From Adenanthera pavonina (lineage: Eukaryota; Streptophyta; Magnoliopsida; Fabales; Fabaceae), in NCBI GenBank assembly GCA_026686845.1, contig JAIVEN010000028.1, positions 821,001 through 885,000 of the forward strand: a stretch of 64,000 nt of DNA, in the 5' to 3' direction. Under the pieces are notes generated by a model. The model worked only from the letters and a program-made list of their open reading frames with translations. It did not search any database and was not told the origin of the DNA. A program made the position numbers and the translations under genes. This document shows positions 34,931 to 48,087 of the stretch, one piece after another (within the stretch, counting starts at the first letter, position 1; every line of letters begins with the position of its first letter).

Positions 34931-35190
34931 TGTATAACAGTGTGTATAGACTTTGACCCCAAGCAACTTCTTGGTATTTTCCTCTTCATCCATCACTTCT
35001 TGCCCTTTCCAAAAGCCATAGATTTTATCTCGTCCCCTCAGCTTCCCAGAAATTTCAACCTTTTTTATTTTTTTGGAGTTTTTTTTTACCGACATTTGTT
35101 TTGGAGATTGAAATCCACTAAATTTCTTTTCAAACGCATTTTTAAATGAGCCTTAAAAAAAAAGACAGAAAGTAAGTCATAGCTTTGTCT

Positions 35191-37660
35191 GGTCAAATGT
35201 GATTGGGCTTTCGGGAAGCCGAATTTACCCTTACTTCTCTCTCATAACTCATTGACCTTAAATATTAGATGATGTGGGCTAGTTCTTGGGCCTTCTCCCT
35301 AAAATTCATGGGCTTCAAAGTTCCAATATTTATGGGGTCTGGGTTCCTCTCATTAGGCCACAGCCAGCCAGCTACAACCATGAGTAAGAAAAAATCTAAC
35401 ATCCATAGGCCTATAAACTAATTTTTGGGCCATAATGGGCCCATGTTTTGTTTTTCTGAAAAGATGATCATATGTATACGTATATATAAAACAATACGCC
35501 TATAACAATTCCTGACATGTATTTTTCTTTCGGCCAGCACTCATAAGATGCGGCAAAAGATGTTGGTCATCAACAAATACATTCCAACATCCATGTTGAG
35601 CATAGGAGGACGTGGGCTTATTCTTGGGCCTCTTCCTTAACTTTCATGGGCTTACAAAATATTCCAATGTTTGTAGAGCATGGATTCCTATCATTCTATC
35701 AGGCCATGTAGAGCCCACTATAGTCATGTGTAATAAGAAAATGGTCACAATTATAGGCCCATAAAATAAACTTCTCGTCATCAGACCATTTTTTTTGGGC
35801 CACACTAGTTGTTAATTACTTAAGGCAGGCGCTTCACCATGTTTTATATATATCAATATATATATTGTTTACATATTTTTGCTTCTTTTATATGTTAAAC
35901 CGTTTGTAATGCAAAATGATCTCAAAAAATTGTGTTTGTGTATGGTCAAGTCATTCAATAAAATATTGTTAACCACTATCATTTTTTTCTAACCACTATT
36001 TGTGTTTGGCATTCTTTAAAAGAAGCTTCTAAGTTCCAACATTTTTGGGAGTCTGGGTTCCTCTCATTAGGGCATGGAGAGCCAGCTACAGTCAAGAGTA
36101 AAAAACATCTAACATTTATAGGCCCATACATTTTTGGGCCATAATAGGCCAATATAATATTATTTTGGTTAAACGATAATATGTGCGTGTCTATAAATAT
36201 CTGGATTGCATAAATATCTGGGTTGTATAAAAGTATAAATAAATAACTGGGGGGCCTGAACCCCCACTTTTCTCGCCCAAAAAAAAAATAAAGTATAAAT
36301 AAACAAATAGACTCATAGGATTTCTTAAATATATTTTTCTTCTGGCCGGAATTTTTCTTAAGATGTGCCAAAAGATGTTGATTATCAACAAATACATTCC
36401 AACATCCGCTATAATGAATAGTTCACTCAATCTTGTGTAGTGTGACATATTTATTACATTGTGCCAAGTGTTCTTCGGTCTTTTCTTTCTTAACTCTTAT
36501 ACATTTTATATTTACATTCGTATGGAGAAATTTAAAATCATGATTCAGGACTTTTAACATCAAGACAGTTTATCAATTCTAAAAACTAGAAAAGCTATGG
36601 AATCTGACTGAGAAAAAAATGTTGGATCAGAAGAAGTGGCTTTGGTGGTTAATTTGTTATTGAGAAGAAAACGAAGCAGGAAGAAACTAATGTTTGCTTT
36701 ATATTTCTTACTTGTTCTGTTTTTTAAAGCGATTATATAGGAAAGTGGTGTAATGAAGAGGAAATGTTATATGAGCATATTAAGTCTATTATTAGGATTT
36801 TAAAATGTTTTTGGTCTAAAATTATAATTAATTTTGGGCTCTAATTGTCACCCTAGGAGGAAAAAAAGATCGCATATGTTATATAATGTATCCTATGTTA
36901 AAGTTGAGTTGAATTACACTAATAAAATTGTTAATATGACATATGATTAATGATATTAATTAAATTTTTGGGAAAAAAAAGATAGTAAAGATTAAAATGA
37001 ATTTTTTATATTATAAAATTCAAATTATAAATTTGTAAACTTTATGCTGTAATTAATAGAAAATGATAAAGTTTGCAAGTTTTGTACATGTAATTTGTTT
37101 AATAATATTATTCTTATTTTTTGAGAATAGTTTTATGTAATGAGATATCTGAATATTTTATACTTTTTCTTAATGTCAAAACAAATGTGTCTAATGTTAT
37201 AATATACATAAAATAAATATAGCAATAAATTAATATATATATATATATATATAGAATAAATAATATTATTCAATTCTCAAACTAATGTGTTTCATGTTTT
37301 AAAAAAAGTAGTTTTAATATTTAAATTAAAAAAAAATGAAGCCGAGGCAAAGATGATGCAGGAAACAAAGCTTATGGGGATTGGATGGGACGATGGAAGC
37401 GTAGTGTGTATGGTTGGTAAGGATCCAAAGGACAAAACAAGTGAAATGGGTTGGTTGGTTTGTTGATTGGTTTGAGAATCTCTGACGCTTCCCTGCCCCC
37501 CGATTCTCCCGCTACCCTCCGTTACCGATTCTGCCGGTCACCCCATCGTCCCTACCCAACCTATATGTAAGCTCACCCCTCTCCTTCTCTCCCCATTTGA
37601 ATCTGCCATTCCCCTCTCTCCCTCTACACTCTGTTTTTCCTCTCCTTTGGATTCTCGCCT
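35191..37660. other. Intergenic upstream of the MADS gene, with GGCCCA repeats
   Basis: No gene recognised. A degenerate repeat at about 35265-35460, 35608-35812 and 36008-36152 carries several GGGCC or GGCCCA motifs per unit. A second unit (35510-35600 and 36325-36415) shares CAACAAATACATTCCAACAT. The rest is AT-rich. Confidence 0.6.
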
Positions 37661-37667
37661 TTCCACT

Positions 37668-37674
37668 TATAAAT
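37668..37674 (+). promoter_or_regulatory. Candidate TATA box of the MADS gene
   Basis: TATAAAT lies in a C/T-rich region before a likely 5' UTR intron. A donor (GTAAGT) follows at 37691 and an acceptor (TTTGCAG) ends at 38222, one base before the ATG. The donor is only about 20 bp away, so this TATA may instead lie in the leader; transcript data would decide. Confidence 0.3.
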
Positions 37675-38223
37675 TTGACTTCCTCTTCGCGTAAGTTCAT
37701 TTTCCTTGTTAGATTTGTCTGTAGTTCTCTCACACAATCCCCTGTCATCCTCAACCTACACTAAACCTTTTGTTGATCATTGAAGGGTATATGAATTTCA
37801 TTGTTGTTTTCTTTCTTTCGACAATTCTGTGACCCCATATTCTTTTTGTCTAAAATTTTCAACACTTTGTCGGTTTTGAGAGGTGTGTTTCTCGGATTGT
37901 TTGTTTTAAGCTCTCCATATTTTTTTTTTTTACACACTCACCAACATTAAATCGTTGCTGATAAAAAGGTGTATAGAAATTTCATTGATGTTCTGTTTGC
38001 TCTTTGATTGAACAATTCTATTACAGTTTCTTATCAATGGCTTCATTTCATTGGCTCTATACTTTCTTTAAGCTTGTAGTAGGTTTTGGGAGGTGGGTTC
38101 TACCATCTGTTTATGTTAGAATCAAAATGAATGCTTATGACATGATGTCAGTTCTAATGTTATGCACGCTGTATTTTTTATGAATCAGGGTGAGTTTCAG
38201 GGTTTGTGATTATAATTTGCAGG

Positions 38224-41200
38224 ATGGGCAGGGTAAAGCTAAAGATTAAGAGGTTGGAGAATACCAATGGCCGCCAAGCGACTTTTGCTAAAAGAAAGAA
38301 TGGAATCATAAAAAAGGCCACCGAGTTATCAATACTGTGTGATATAGATATCATACTACTCATGTTCTCACCAACTGGCAAGCCCTCATTGTGCAGAGGA
38401 AGACGCAGGTACACAATCTGCTTCTCAATTACTTGAGTAAAAACTGATATGAGGTCATCATAATTTCTTCATGGTTATATAGGATAGCACATATGCAAAT
38501 TTTCTAAGTTTGCTGGATTCAATCGAGGAGCTTATTGAAGATGAATAATATCAACTAACCGTTCAAAACCCACCTAGAGTTGTTGATTAGTTTTTGGCCT
38601 GTTACTATATAGGGGTCTTAAAAAAATTTGGATGGAATTTTGGACCATAAGATCAACTATAGTCCTTACTTGTTCAGTATAAGTGTATGTGTTTAGGCCT
38701 ATTATTTAAACTGAAAGCCCTCATAATCAAGGATGCAATGCTTAAAACAAAAACATGTCAGTCTAACATTTAGCAAGATGACATTATCACCTTGATAGTA
38801 ATCAAAATTATCTAGCAATTTTTTTCCTAGCCTTAACTTTTTTTTTCTTTAGATTTCTTTCTCTATATGTCCTCTTATTTAAGAGGCCGTATGACAACGG
38901 GACCATTCTTTATCCTGAATCTAAGAAAGAAAGTTAATTACTATATTGTGTCCTCCATTTCCTCTTCTTCATTTCTGAAATGCCTGGAGTTTTAGAAATA
39001 GGAGCAATTTGAGGGGTGAGTAGGTTGGGTTTATAGGAGGGAGGTAAGTTACCCAATTGTTGGGCATTTTGTGACAATCTACTATGTGGCCCAAATAATA
39101 AAGATGTGGATATCTACTTGTGTAGATCGTGACTATTCACTTTTGTGAGTCATATGGCTTTGAATATGATTGTATTGGCTATTCATTGTGATGAGTCATA
39201 TTACCTTGGTTGTTATTATTGTAGCTATTCACTTGTGTGAACTACGTTGCTTATGTTTACTCATTAATTACAATTTTCTTTCACCAACATTTGTTCATCA
39301 ACTTAGGGCATAACGTCCATCAAATACACTTAAACTAAATCTGTAATCTAACTATTCAATTGCTGGGCTTAAGTGCATTCTATTATCTAGTCTTATGTCT
39401 GAAGACTATTCATTGACTAAATTTCAACCACTATAACATATATAAAACTTCTCAAACTATTCTTTGGGATCAACTTTCCTTTATTACCATATTCATCTAA
39501 TATGTCATTAAATAAGTAATAAATAAGTAGGATTAAACTGGATACACAAAGTGAATAAACACACAATTTTGATTAAATAATCAATCAAATAAATGAATAA
39601 CTAATTAGTTAGCCAATTAACTAACTAACTAATTGATTGATTAAATGGGTAAATAAACCAACAAATAACTGTTTAACCAAAGTCAATAACTGAAAGAGAA
39701 TTACATAATTAATTAATTAACAATTAAATGAATAAAAATTAAATAAGAAAATAAATAAAATTGAATAACTAGAATATACCAACACCGCGTACAAACCAGC
39801 ATCCTTTAAGTGTCGTGTAAAAGCCTAGTCATGTACTTGTGTTGATTGTATCAATAATAACAGTCGAATGTCCCTTAAGTCTAGTCCAATATGATTTAAA
39901 TTCTTTTTCCATAATTCTTCTGCCAGAGGCCTGCATTGCTCCCAAGGTCACACAAAATATTATATCTGTTTTGTCTTTTCAGTAAAGCTACACTCTGTTG
40001 CATCATTATTGAGACTTTTACTGATCTGGGGTTCTCTCTCATTTTTTCTACAAGCTATTAATAGTAGATTACTTGTTTAAAAACTAATGATTTTGCCTAA
40101 TTATTTTCTCCCTCTCTTTGGAGGACGTAGTAATATGGAGGAGGTTATCGCAAAGTTTGCACAATTAACTCCACAGGAAAGGGCAAAAAGGTAAGGTTAA
40201 AATACTTCCAAATATAACAAACTATTGTGCGGTGTTGTCAAAATATGACAAGAGTCTAATCAAGAGTTCGTCTATGCATTGGAACAGGAAGTTGGAGAGT
40301 CTGGAAGTATGTCAGTTCTTACAACCAAGTCCCCATTCAAAGAAAAAAACATATATTTCTTTTCTTGATTTTGGAATGACTGATGCCTTATTGTTATTTT
40401 TATTAACTAATTGAATTATGTTTGAATCTTTAGGCACTGAAAAAAACATTTAGGAAGTTAGACCATGATGTAAATATTCAAGAATTTCTGGGTACAAGGT
40501 ATGTCAAGCTGACACTAATTTGTTACTATAATTTTGATAGATTGAACCATTTATGTTACTGAATTGGGATACTGATTCTTTCATCCCCCCAATTTTTACA
40601 GTAGTCAAACTATTGAGGTACGCATGCAGTTAAACCCTATTGTTACCTTCTTTGTTGTGTTCTTGTTATATCGACTGTGAACTTGCTCTGTGCAGGACCT
40701 GAGGAATCAATCCAGGTTATTACAAACTCAAATTTCTGAAATACATCAAAGATTAAGGTAGGTCTTTGTTTCCTTTTTTTTTTTTTTTTCCTTCTTTCGT
40801 CCAACCTTTGTTTCATCAGAAATATTTTAGCAGACCTATATTTTTGCTTCAAGCCATCCTTACTGATATATGATAATGTATCCTGTAGACATTGGACTGA
40901 GCCTGACAAAATGAACAATGTGGAACAATTGGGGCAGATGGAAAATTCAATCAGGGAGTCACTTAGTCACGTTCAAATACGCAAGGTATGCCTGAATTTC
41001 TTCACAAAGGATATCTTTACAATTCAGTTGAGCTTCTAACTTATGAAATCTGTAGGTAGGTGATAAGATGATGGGGATTTGGGTAGTATGGGATGTTCAA
41101 TAAGGTATTTAAGTGAGTTGGTTTTCCCACCTCAACAGTTAGCTTTTGGGGAAGGGTTCCCCATCCCACTTGGGTTCCCATCATAGGATAATCTTGTTTT

Positions 41201-43460
41201 GATTTTCAATTTATGCATAGTTTCTTCCCTTAAAATACATTTGTCTAGGAAATGAATGCCTCTTTAGTTTCTAATCTTATCTGAATTTAGTTGCCTGAAA
41301 GGATTTGAAATGGAAGAAAGAATGACGGCAAGCCAATTGAATAAGAGTTGAAATGCAAGAAAAAGAAGCAACATGGATGTAGATGTACCTCCATGTTGAT
41401 ATGTTTTGTGTTTAATCAATATTTGAATAAAATAAATTGTATCTTCAATGTTTGCATCCAATGTACGTGAAGTTTCACGTGTTAAAGATCTCCCCACTGT
41501 GGCAGGAGAACATACAAAAACAGCAACTTGCAAAATTGGAATGCACCAACCAGGTGAAGACTTATCTAATTGGAATGAATTTAAAAAAAAAAAAATCATT
41601 GGTTTCCTTAATGTAGAAATAGATGAGTTTTAAAAAGCTTTATCTTCCAGTTCAGTGAGATGCAGATTCCCTACAGAATGAATACTGATCAACATCTTCA
41701 ATCTCTTTCATGGATTCCTAACAATGACAATCAACATGTAGTTTTACCTGAGGACTCAGACTTGCTTCTCCACAAGTAAGTGCCTTTCCTAGAGTGAATA
41801 TATCCAATGGTCTAATTCTGGTTCTTCAGTGATCTTCACTGAATTAGCTTAACCAATTCACATCATAGGTTGTTGTGAAGAATATTTTATTGCAAGAATG
41901 ATATGACACAACCTCGTATTAACCCATTCATAAGCATATCCTCCACCATATAAGATTTCATAACTCCATTGGAGATATTTTGGTTGAACCATTGGTAACT
42001 ATATTTATCAAATTGATTTGTGTGTATTACAGAGAACTTGAGTGCTCTGCAAGCTCTTCTTTTGGGAGCTATGCTAGTTATCTGTGCTCAAGTACAAAAA
42101 CAGAAATGTCTAATTCTGGGCAAGAAAATGGGGTCATCAGTGAATTGACCAGTGATGCTCCTGTGAGACTACAATTGAGTGGGCAGTTTCAATATGGATT
42201 ACCATACAATTTCAATTTACTGAATGATCCAAAGTTCCAACCTGCTGTGGAGATGAACCCACAAGAAAACCCCTTAGATTATCATGTTAATGCAAGCTTT
42301 GAAGCCCCCCGACCTGGATTTGACAATAACCACCATGGATGGGCTTCAACATCTGGGTCTAGTGCTGTAACTTTGTTTGATGAGCATCTGTATGTCCAGG
42401 CAAGTTCTCCTCAAGTTCGCTTTGGCTTCTCATAGCAGCACCTTTTTTTTTTCTCTCTTTTGGCTTGCACAAATGCCTTTTGACCTGTAGCATTGATAAC
42501 CTACGGGAAATTTGAGTAAATTTATGAGAGAATATGCGTGTGTGTGTGTGTGTGTGCGCGCGTGAGAGAGAGAGAGCTGTAATGACCAGTTTTTAGCCAT
42601 GAGAAAGTTTTGGTTTTTTGTTTTGGCACAAAATTCCTTTCTTTCGGATTGCTACAAGCTTATTCATGTGTTCCCAAGTCATTAAAAAAAAAAATTCAAT
42701 GTGGCTGTGTCACTATAACGTATATCATATCAAGAGTTATTTAGTTGGTATTCAAGCTTTGTAGTGATTTCTCAAATGACTTTTGGAAGAAAGAATTTAT
42801 AGGATCTCCATTGATTTCATATTTTTATTGCTACCTTAATGTGGAGTATTTTTGAACTTCTAGAATTTTTTTTTAATTACTATTTGATTCATGAACTGCT
42901 CTATTGAGCAAATAATTAGTAATTACTGCTAGTTACGTTCACAGGGTAAGTATATTTTGTTTATAAAAATATTTCTTCATGTCAAACTTCAATATAAGTA
43001 ATCTTACATCCGGGCAAAGACATGATCCTTTGGTAGATTGAACATCGGTAGTATTTGCAACAGTTTTCATTGTATTATATATCCCTTAAAATCTCGAGGT
43101 TTAATATCATCCAAATCTATGTTAATTATTTTTTTCTTGTGTCTTCATTGATATTTGCAATGTAAAACACCTCTTCTTGACCTGATGCTAGCATTATTTC
43201 TTAAATTAAACAAGATTATCCATACATTACATGGAATTTAAAGAATGAGCCGCTTATTATAGATTTTATATATTATGTGTGGATTTCTTTATGGGATTTC
43301 CCCTTTTTATTGACTCCTCTTTGATATCGTGAGGAATTTTGCGTCTAATACTAGAAGCTTTACTTTGATAAACTTATCTATTTTTTGGTTGCAGCAACCA
43401 AACTGGTCCCTCCAGGCATCTGCTAATGATGTTGCTAGAGAACTTCAGTCATGCTTGTGA
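38224..43460 (+). CDS. AGL30/AGL94-like: MIKC*-type MADS-box transcription factor (AGL30/AGL65/AGL94 group)
   Basis: Eleven coding exons: 38224-38408, 40131-40190, 40288-40306, 40434-40498, 40602-40617, 40696-40757, 40889-40985, 41506-41553, 41651-41775, 42033-42399 and 43395-43460. They sum to 1110 nt in one frame (369 aa). Exon 1 encodes the MADS domain (MGRVKLKIKRLENTNGRQAT, KRKNGIIKKA, LCDIDIILLMFSPTGK). The following region (EEVIAKFAQLTPQER, LDHDVNIQEFL, HWTEPDKMNNVEQLGQ) matches the long I/K-like region of P-clade MIKC* proteins. Such factors act as heterodimers in late pollen development and bind CArG-type sites. Two microexons of 19 and 16 nt occur. Exon 5 has a CAGTAG double acceptor. 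The last intron has a GC donor (CAG, then GCAAGT). If that intron is kept, the protein ends 12 residues later at a stop at 42433-42435. Splice sites were placed by consensus and family resemblance. Confidence 0.88.
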
Positions 43461-46400
43461 AACCTACACTTTCTCATATTTTCCCCCAACTCTTAGATGT
43501 TAGTTTTAGGCATTTGTTATAATCTTCCTATACAAGTGGTTATTTTACATAGTTAGGTACCATATGATTGGATTTTTTCCAAAAAAATAAAAAGGTTAGA
43601 TGCAGTTTTTCCCTCTCCATATTTACCATTTAAGTTTGTTATGTTAAGTGTGTGATTTTGTTATAAAAACATGACAAGTATATAGTTTAATTAAGGAACT
43701 ATATATTTGTTTACAAAAATCATACCATGTTGTGATGTTATTGAAAAACTAAATATATTTTGATTGGAAAGATCATAAAGAATTGTATATAATTTTTTCT
43801 ATTTTCAGAAATCCTTTTTTTTTTTTTTTGGGTTTGTTGTGTTTTTTTGGGGGGGGGGGGGGTGGGTTAGAAATCCCGTTCATATGTTATGATTTTATTA
43901 GATAACTTAGTAAACAGTTACTTTATTTTTTTTAATGCAAAATATAGGAAGCAATTTGCCAATTTTGGACACGGCAAAGGAGAGATCCTTGGTTATTGCA
44001 AAAGAATGGTAGTATAACGATTTCGCATCGAAAACTTTTTTTTTTTTATCATTTTTTAAAATAAAAAATTAAAAACAGATAAAATTTGAATTTTAGGAAG
44101 GCATGGAAAGAATGAATTTTTTTTACTAGTCTTTTTTTCATATATAAAAAATATGTGGATATAGTTTTATTTTATGACAAAAGTGGTTATGATTTGAGAT
44201 TTTTCAGACCCGAATATATTTGAGATTGAGAAAAGAAAAGAAATTGTATGAATAATTTGTATTGGTATTATATAAAAAAAGCTAAAATACATGTAATCTG
44301 CTCAAACTTTGAGGAAGTTACATATTATCTTCCCAATTTTTAAAAACTTAAATTAAGATCCTCATATTTTATATTTTGACTATCAACCCCTTACTATTAA
44401 AATAATAATTACTCCCTTCATCTCACACCTTGAGTTTATTATTGCGGTACATAAATTGAAGAAGTTTTAATTAATGTAAAATAGTGCTATACAATGACTA
44501 AAAAACCTTCATTCAAAAGGTCTTGAAAATGAAACAAATTTAAAAAGAATAAGTAGTAGATAAGAGAAAGAAAAAATGGAATTAATAAATGAGGATATAG
44601 TTAAAAAATAAAAATTAATTATGCTTTACTCTTGTAAAACAATAATAGTTTTGCAAAAAAAAAAACTTAGAACAACAATAGACATGAAACAAAAAACGAG
44701 TAAATTTAACAATTCTTGCTATACCCAAAAAAAAAAATACATATGAGCGATTTTGTGTTCATTCCCCGAGAATTCTTCATCATCATAATCTTTCATGAAA
44801 ATGCGATATGCTCTCTTTGGAGGATTGACGATTTCCTGTTTCCCCAACTCAGATTTTGAGCTTTGAAGTTTCATCTTCTCAAAAGATCAATCTATATTAT
44901 ATTGTGTGTGTTGGCAAAACACTTTGAGTCTTCTGGAAGTGGAGTATTTTCGACTACATTGTGGGATTTGCTTTAAACTCAACCCTCCAAAGAAGAAGAA
45001 AATCTTCAATCTCCTCAAGAAATATGAGTCTGGGTTGTTTTTTATCAACATGATTTCTTTTTATTTGGATTTGTTTTTTATCATTCTCCTTGATACGCCT
45101 TGCTTTACAACGTCACCTCTGTTTTGATTCCCAAAAACAGAGTGCATCTGGTGTGAACAGTGAATCGATTATTATTATTATTTGAATGAATAAACCCAAT
45201 ATTTGAGTTGAATGAAAATTAATTACCATTAACACCAAGCCCATTAGGAAATAGAGAGCTCTAGAGAAAGATTTCAAATGTAAACCATTTATTGTATTTA
45301 CATTCCAGCGAATAAGAATATCCTCTATATATAATATTCCATTCCTTCGCAATGCTTGACAATCCTGTATCGGCGTCCGACTGCTTCGAGTGTGGCGTTT
45401 AAGCAGTGTGAAGAGGGAAGACGAACATAGCTCACACATGGATGGGCGCTGATGTGTGCATCACATCATGAATCCATTTGCAGGGATTCCATAGTTAGGG
45501 ACTAAAAACCATGTATCCCTAACTTTTCGAACCTATAAGGATTCATTCATGTAAAAAAACTTCTGAACTATGGAGATCTATTTCAAAATTGAGTGAAAGC
45601 ATTGGGAATTAAAATATTAATTTTCCTTTGATTTTTTCTCACATACTTCCGTGGAATTGATGAAACTATTTTTATGTCACTCTTTTACTTTTATGTCATT
45701 AACATCCAAATTGAGAAGAATTTGGTCCAGCGGCGCCTCATTATTTGTTATGGGTTCATCGGTAGGTATCATTAAATCGGAATCCCTATGTTTATCCTCA
45801 AGTATAAAGCGTCTAATGTTGTATCGTTAAACAGCTTATCATTAGAATGTCTAAAAGGCTAGAAAACAATCTCAAAAGGAAGAGGAATCTATCCAATTAA
45901 TTTATTCTTGAATCCTTCCACCACACTCTTATGTTTTTTTCACCCCATTTTGGACCTCCAACTTTACTTTTATTTTTGTTTTCTAGACTTTCTTTTTCCC
46001 TATTTTTTAGTACGAATTCAGCTAAATTACCACATGCTCTTATTGGGTGAGACTCTTTTTATTATCTGAATCCACATTATTAAATTAGGACCCATTATTT
46101 ACTTCATTAGCCGGACATTTTCTTAATATTCAGCTCACTTATTTATTATTTATTCACCAAAATAAAAAGATCATACACTGATATACTTCTTTATTTTTTG
46201 TTAAATATTTTAATTCTAAAATACTAAATAATAAAAACATATAAAGCACATTTAAGTTTATTTTAAAATTAACTAATTGTCTCATAATTAATTGAGGGGA
46301 TATAAATAATTAAACTAATAATTTTTAGTATGATATGCCTGTATTTGTTGGGAAAAAGTATGTTTAATGAATTTAACTTTAAAAATTTTAGAACTGACAA

Positions 46401-47480
46401 ATTAAAAGTATAATCTTTCAAAGAGTAAAATATATTAACATCCCATCAATATTATTGAAATTACAAAGACCCCTTTCTATTTTCAAAACATATATCTTAG
46501 TCCAATTTTTAATATTATTAAGAATATTCCATTAGAAGTCCTGTAATACCTTTTCTATTAATTAAAATTTATGCTAAAATAACTTAAAATTATTAATTTA
46601 ACCTTACAATCTAAAATCTCTAATTTCTATCCAATAAATCTAAATAAATTTATAATATTTATATAAAAAATTCATGATAATACTTCCTATTGATCTAACA
46701 TTAAAAATATAAAATATTTATTAAATAATCTTAAATAATTAATTATAGTAATATTTAAATAAATACATTTGAAAATATTAACTTAAAAATTAATAAAATA
46801 AAAACATGCCAAATCAATCAATATGAGTAAAATATAAAATGTACTATTTACAAACAGTAAAGAATGCGTTTTATCTCAAGCTATATACAAATATGCAGAA
46901 CTCATTCTAAATATGAAAATTAAAAAATTTTAAAAAATGTGTTGAAAATATTCTTAAATAAATATTTATGTTAAAGAAGGATATTTTGATAAAAAAAATG
47001 ATAAATTTTGTAAGTCAAAATTTTACTCATTGTTGAAGGGATGGAAATGAAATCTTGAAAATATATAGGAGATCTGTGTAACATGGCTTTTGACTCAAGA
47101 GAGGTTTTTATAGGTTTTTAAAATAAAGGGAATGTCTCTATATTTAGGTAAAATATAGGGAAGGTTACAATATTTTTCTCTTTTTTAAACATTCTCATAT
47201 GTTATATACACATACATTTTACGTTTGACTTTTATTTATTTGTTTATATCTCTCATACTTCTAAAATTTATTGTATTTTTAAATAATTATATTTGATGTA
47301 AGAGAATTTGGTTATGCAAAATTTAGAAAAGTATATGTAAATTTTACATTAATATTATCAATTAACCCATTTATTATTAATTATTAAAAATATATATATA
47401 AATAACAAATAAGTTATTTTTTAATATAGAATGACTACAGACAAATATAAAAAAAACGAACTCATGTATCTTACTATCTA
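43461..47480. other. AT-rich intergenic downstream of the MADS gene
   Basis: About 4 kb without a recognised gene. It includes a poly-G tract at about 43847-43861 and a degenerate MITE-like block at about 44406-44705. A short minus-strand frame at about 44885-44745 lies downstream of an ATG but matches no known family. The remainder is AT-rich. Confidence 0.55.
44406..44705. mobile_element. Possible Stowaway-like MITE, degenerate
   Basis: The left side reads ACTCCCTTCATCTCACACC, a Stowaway-like terminal sequence. No clear inverted partner is preserved on the right (AACAACAATAGACATGAAAC region). Confidence 0.35.
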
Positions 47481-48087
47481 ATATAGTATTTGGTTGGGTA
47501 AAAGGGAAGGGAAGGGACCTCCAGTTAGAAGAGTTGGAATTTTGAAGTGTAGAAAAAAATGAAATTGAAGAAAAGATTGTGCATAAATCTTCAAGGCGTA
47601 AATAACATTTTCCTTTAGACTTAATTCGCTCACACCAACTTCCAAATCTTGAATACAACTTGTGTTAATAACAAATTTCCTGCAGGATACAATGAAAACC
47701 CTTGAGTATGTGTTGTACTTCCAAAACTCAAGTCTAGACAATAATGATTTTTACAAAGTGATAATTTATTTTTTATCCTTTGTGCACTAAAGATATAGAC
47801 AAGTGAGTTTGTATATGTTGAAACAAGTGTGGATGAATAAAATTGGAATTCTCAAATGATGGAAGATTGTGAACTATTTATAGGGAATAAAGGTAACATA
47901 ACTCTTTTAATAAAATGACACATACATTACCCAATGTATGTACAGTGTAATTATTCATGAATCTAGGTAAAAGTCACTTATTTTCATATTTCATAAATCT
48001 TGTGATTTTCCATGAATCATCTCAAGAGTCATCATTAATTCATGAATCCTTTAAGAAACACCTTTTTATTTTGAAAATTTTCTCACA
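47480..48087 (-). repeat. Probable LTR of a decayed copia element
   Basis: Read on the minus strand, a purine tract GGTGGGGGA is followed by TGTGAGAAAATTTTC from 48087, as at a polypurine tract/3' LTR junction. A TATA box TATAAATA (minus, 47882-47875) lies inside. The copia RNase H relic lies immediately upstream in the same orientation. The left end is uncertain and no second LTR was found. Confidence 0.45.

Larger units (their letters stand above)
32165..35190 (+). repeat. Segmental tandem duplication, copy 2 (compact)
   Basis: About 3.0 kb, collinear with 12750-29440 but without the retrotransposon and without the MITEs seen in copy 1. It includes the second EF-hand gene, its promoter and four 3' blocks. 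The right limit is near GACAGAAAGTAAGTCAT, and the left limit near CCATTTTACACTCCC. Confidence 0.85.

Noticed and set aside
35979..36448. 130-codon minus-strand frame upstream of the MADS gene
   Set aside because: It spans the degenerate GGCCCA repeat and AT-rich DNA and has no domain. It is not preserved in the other repeat units.
43847..43861. Poly-G tract as a G-quadruplex regulator
   Set aside because: A homopolymer run after poly-T in a 3' flank is most simply a slippage tract. No conserved spacing of G-runs is seen.
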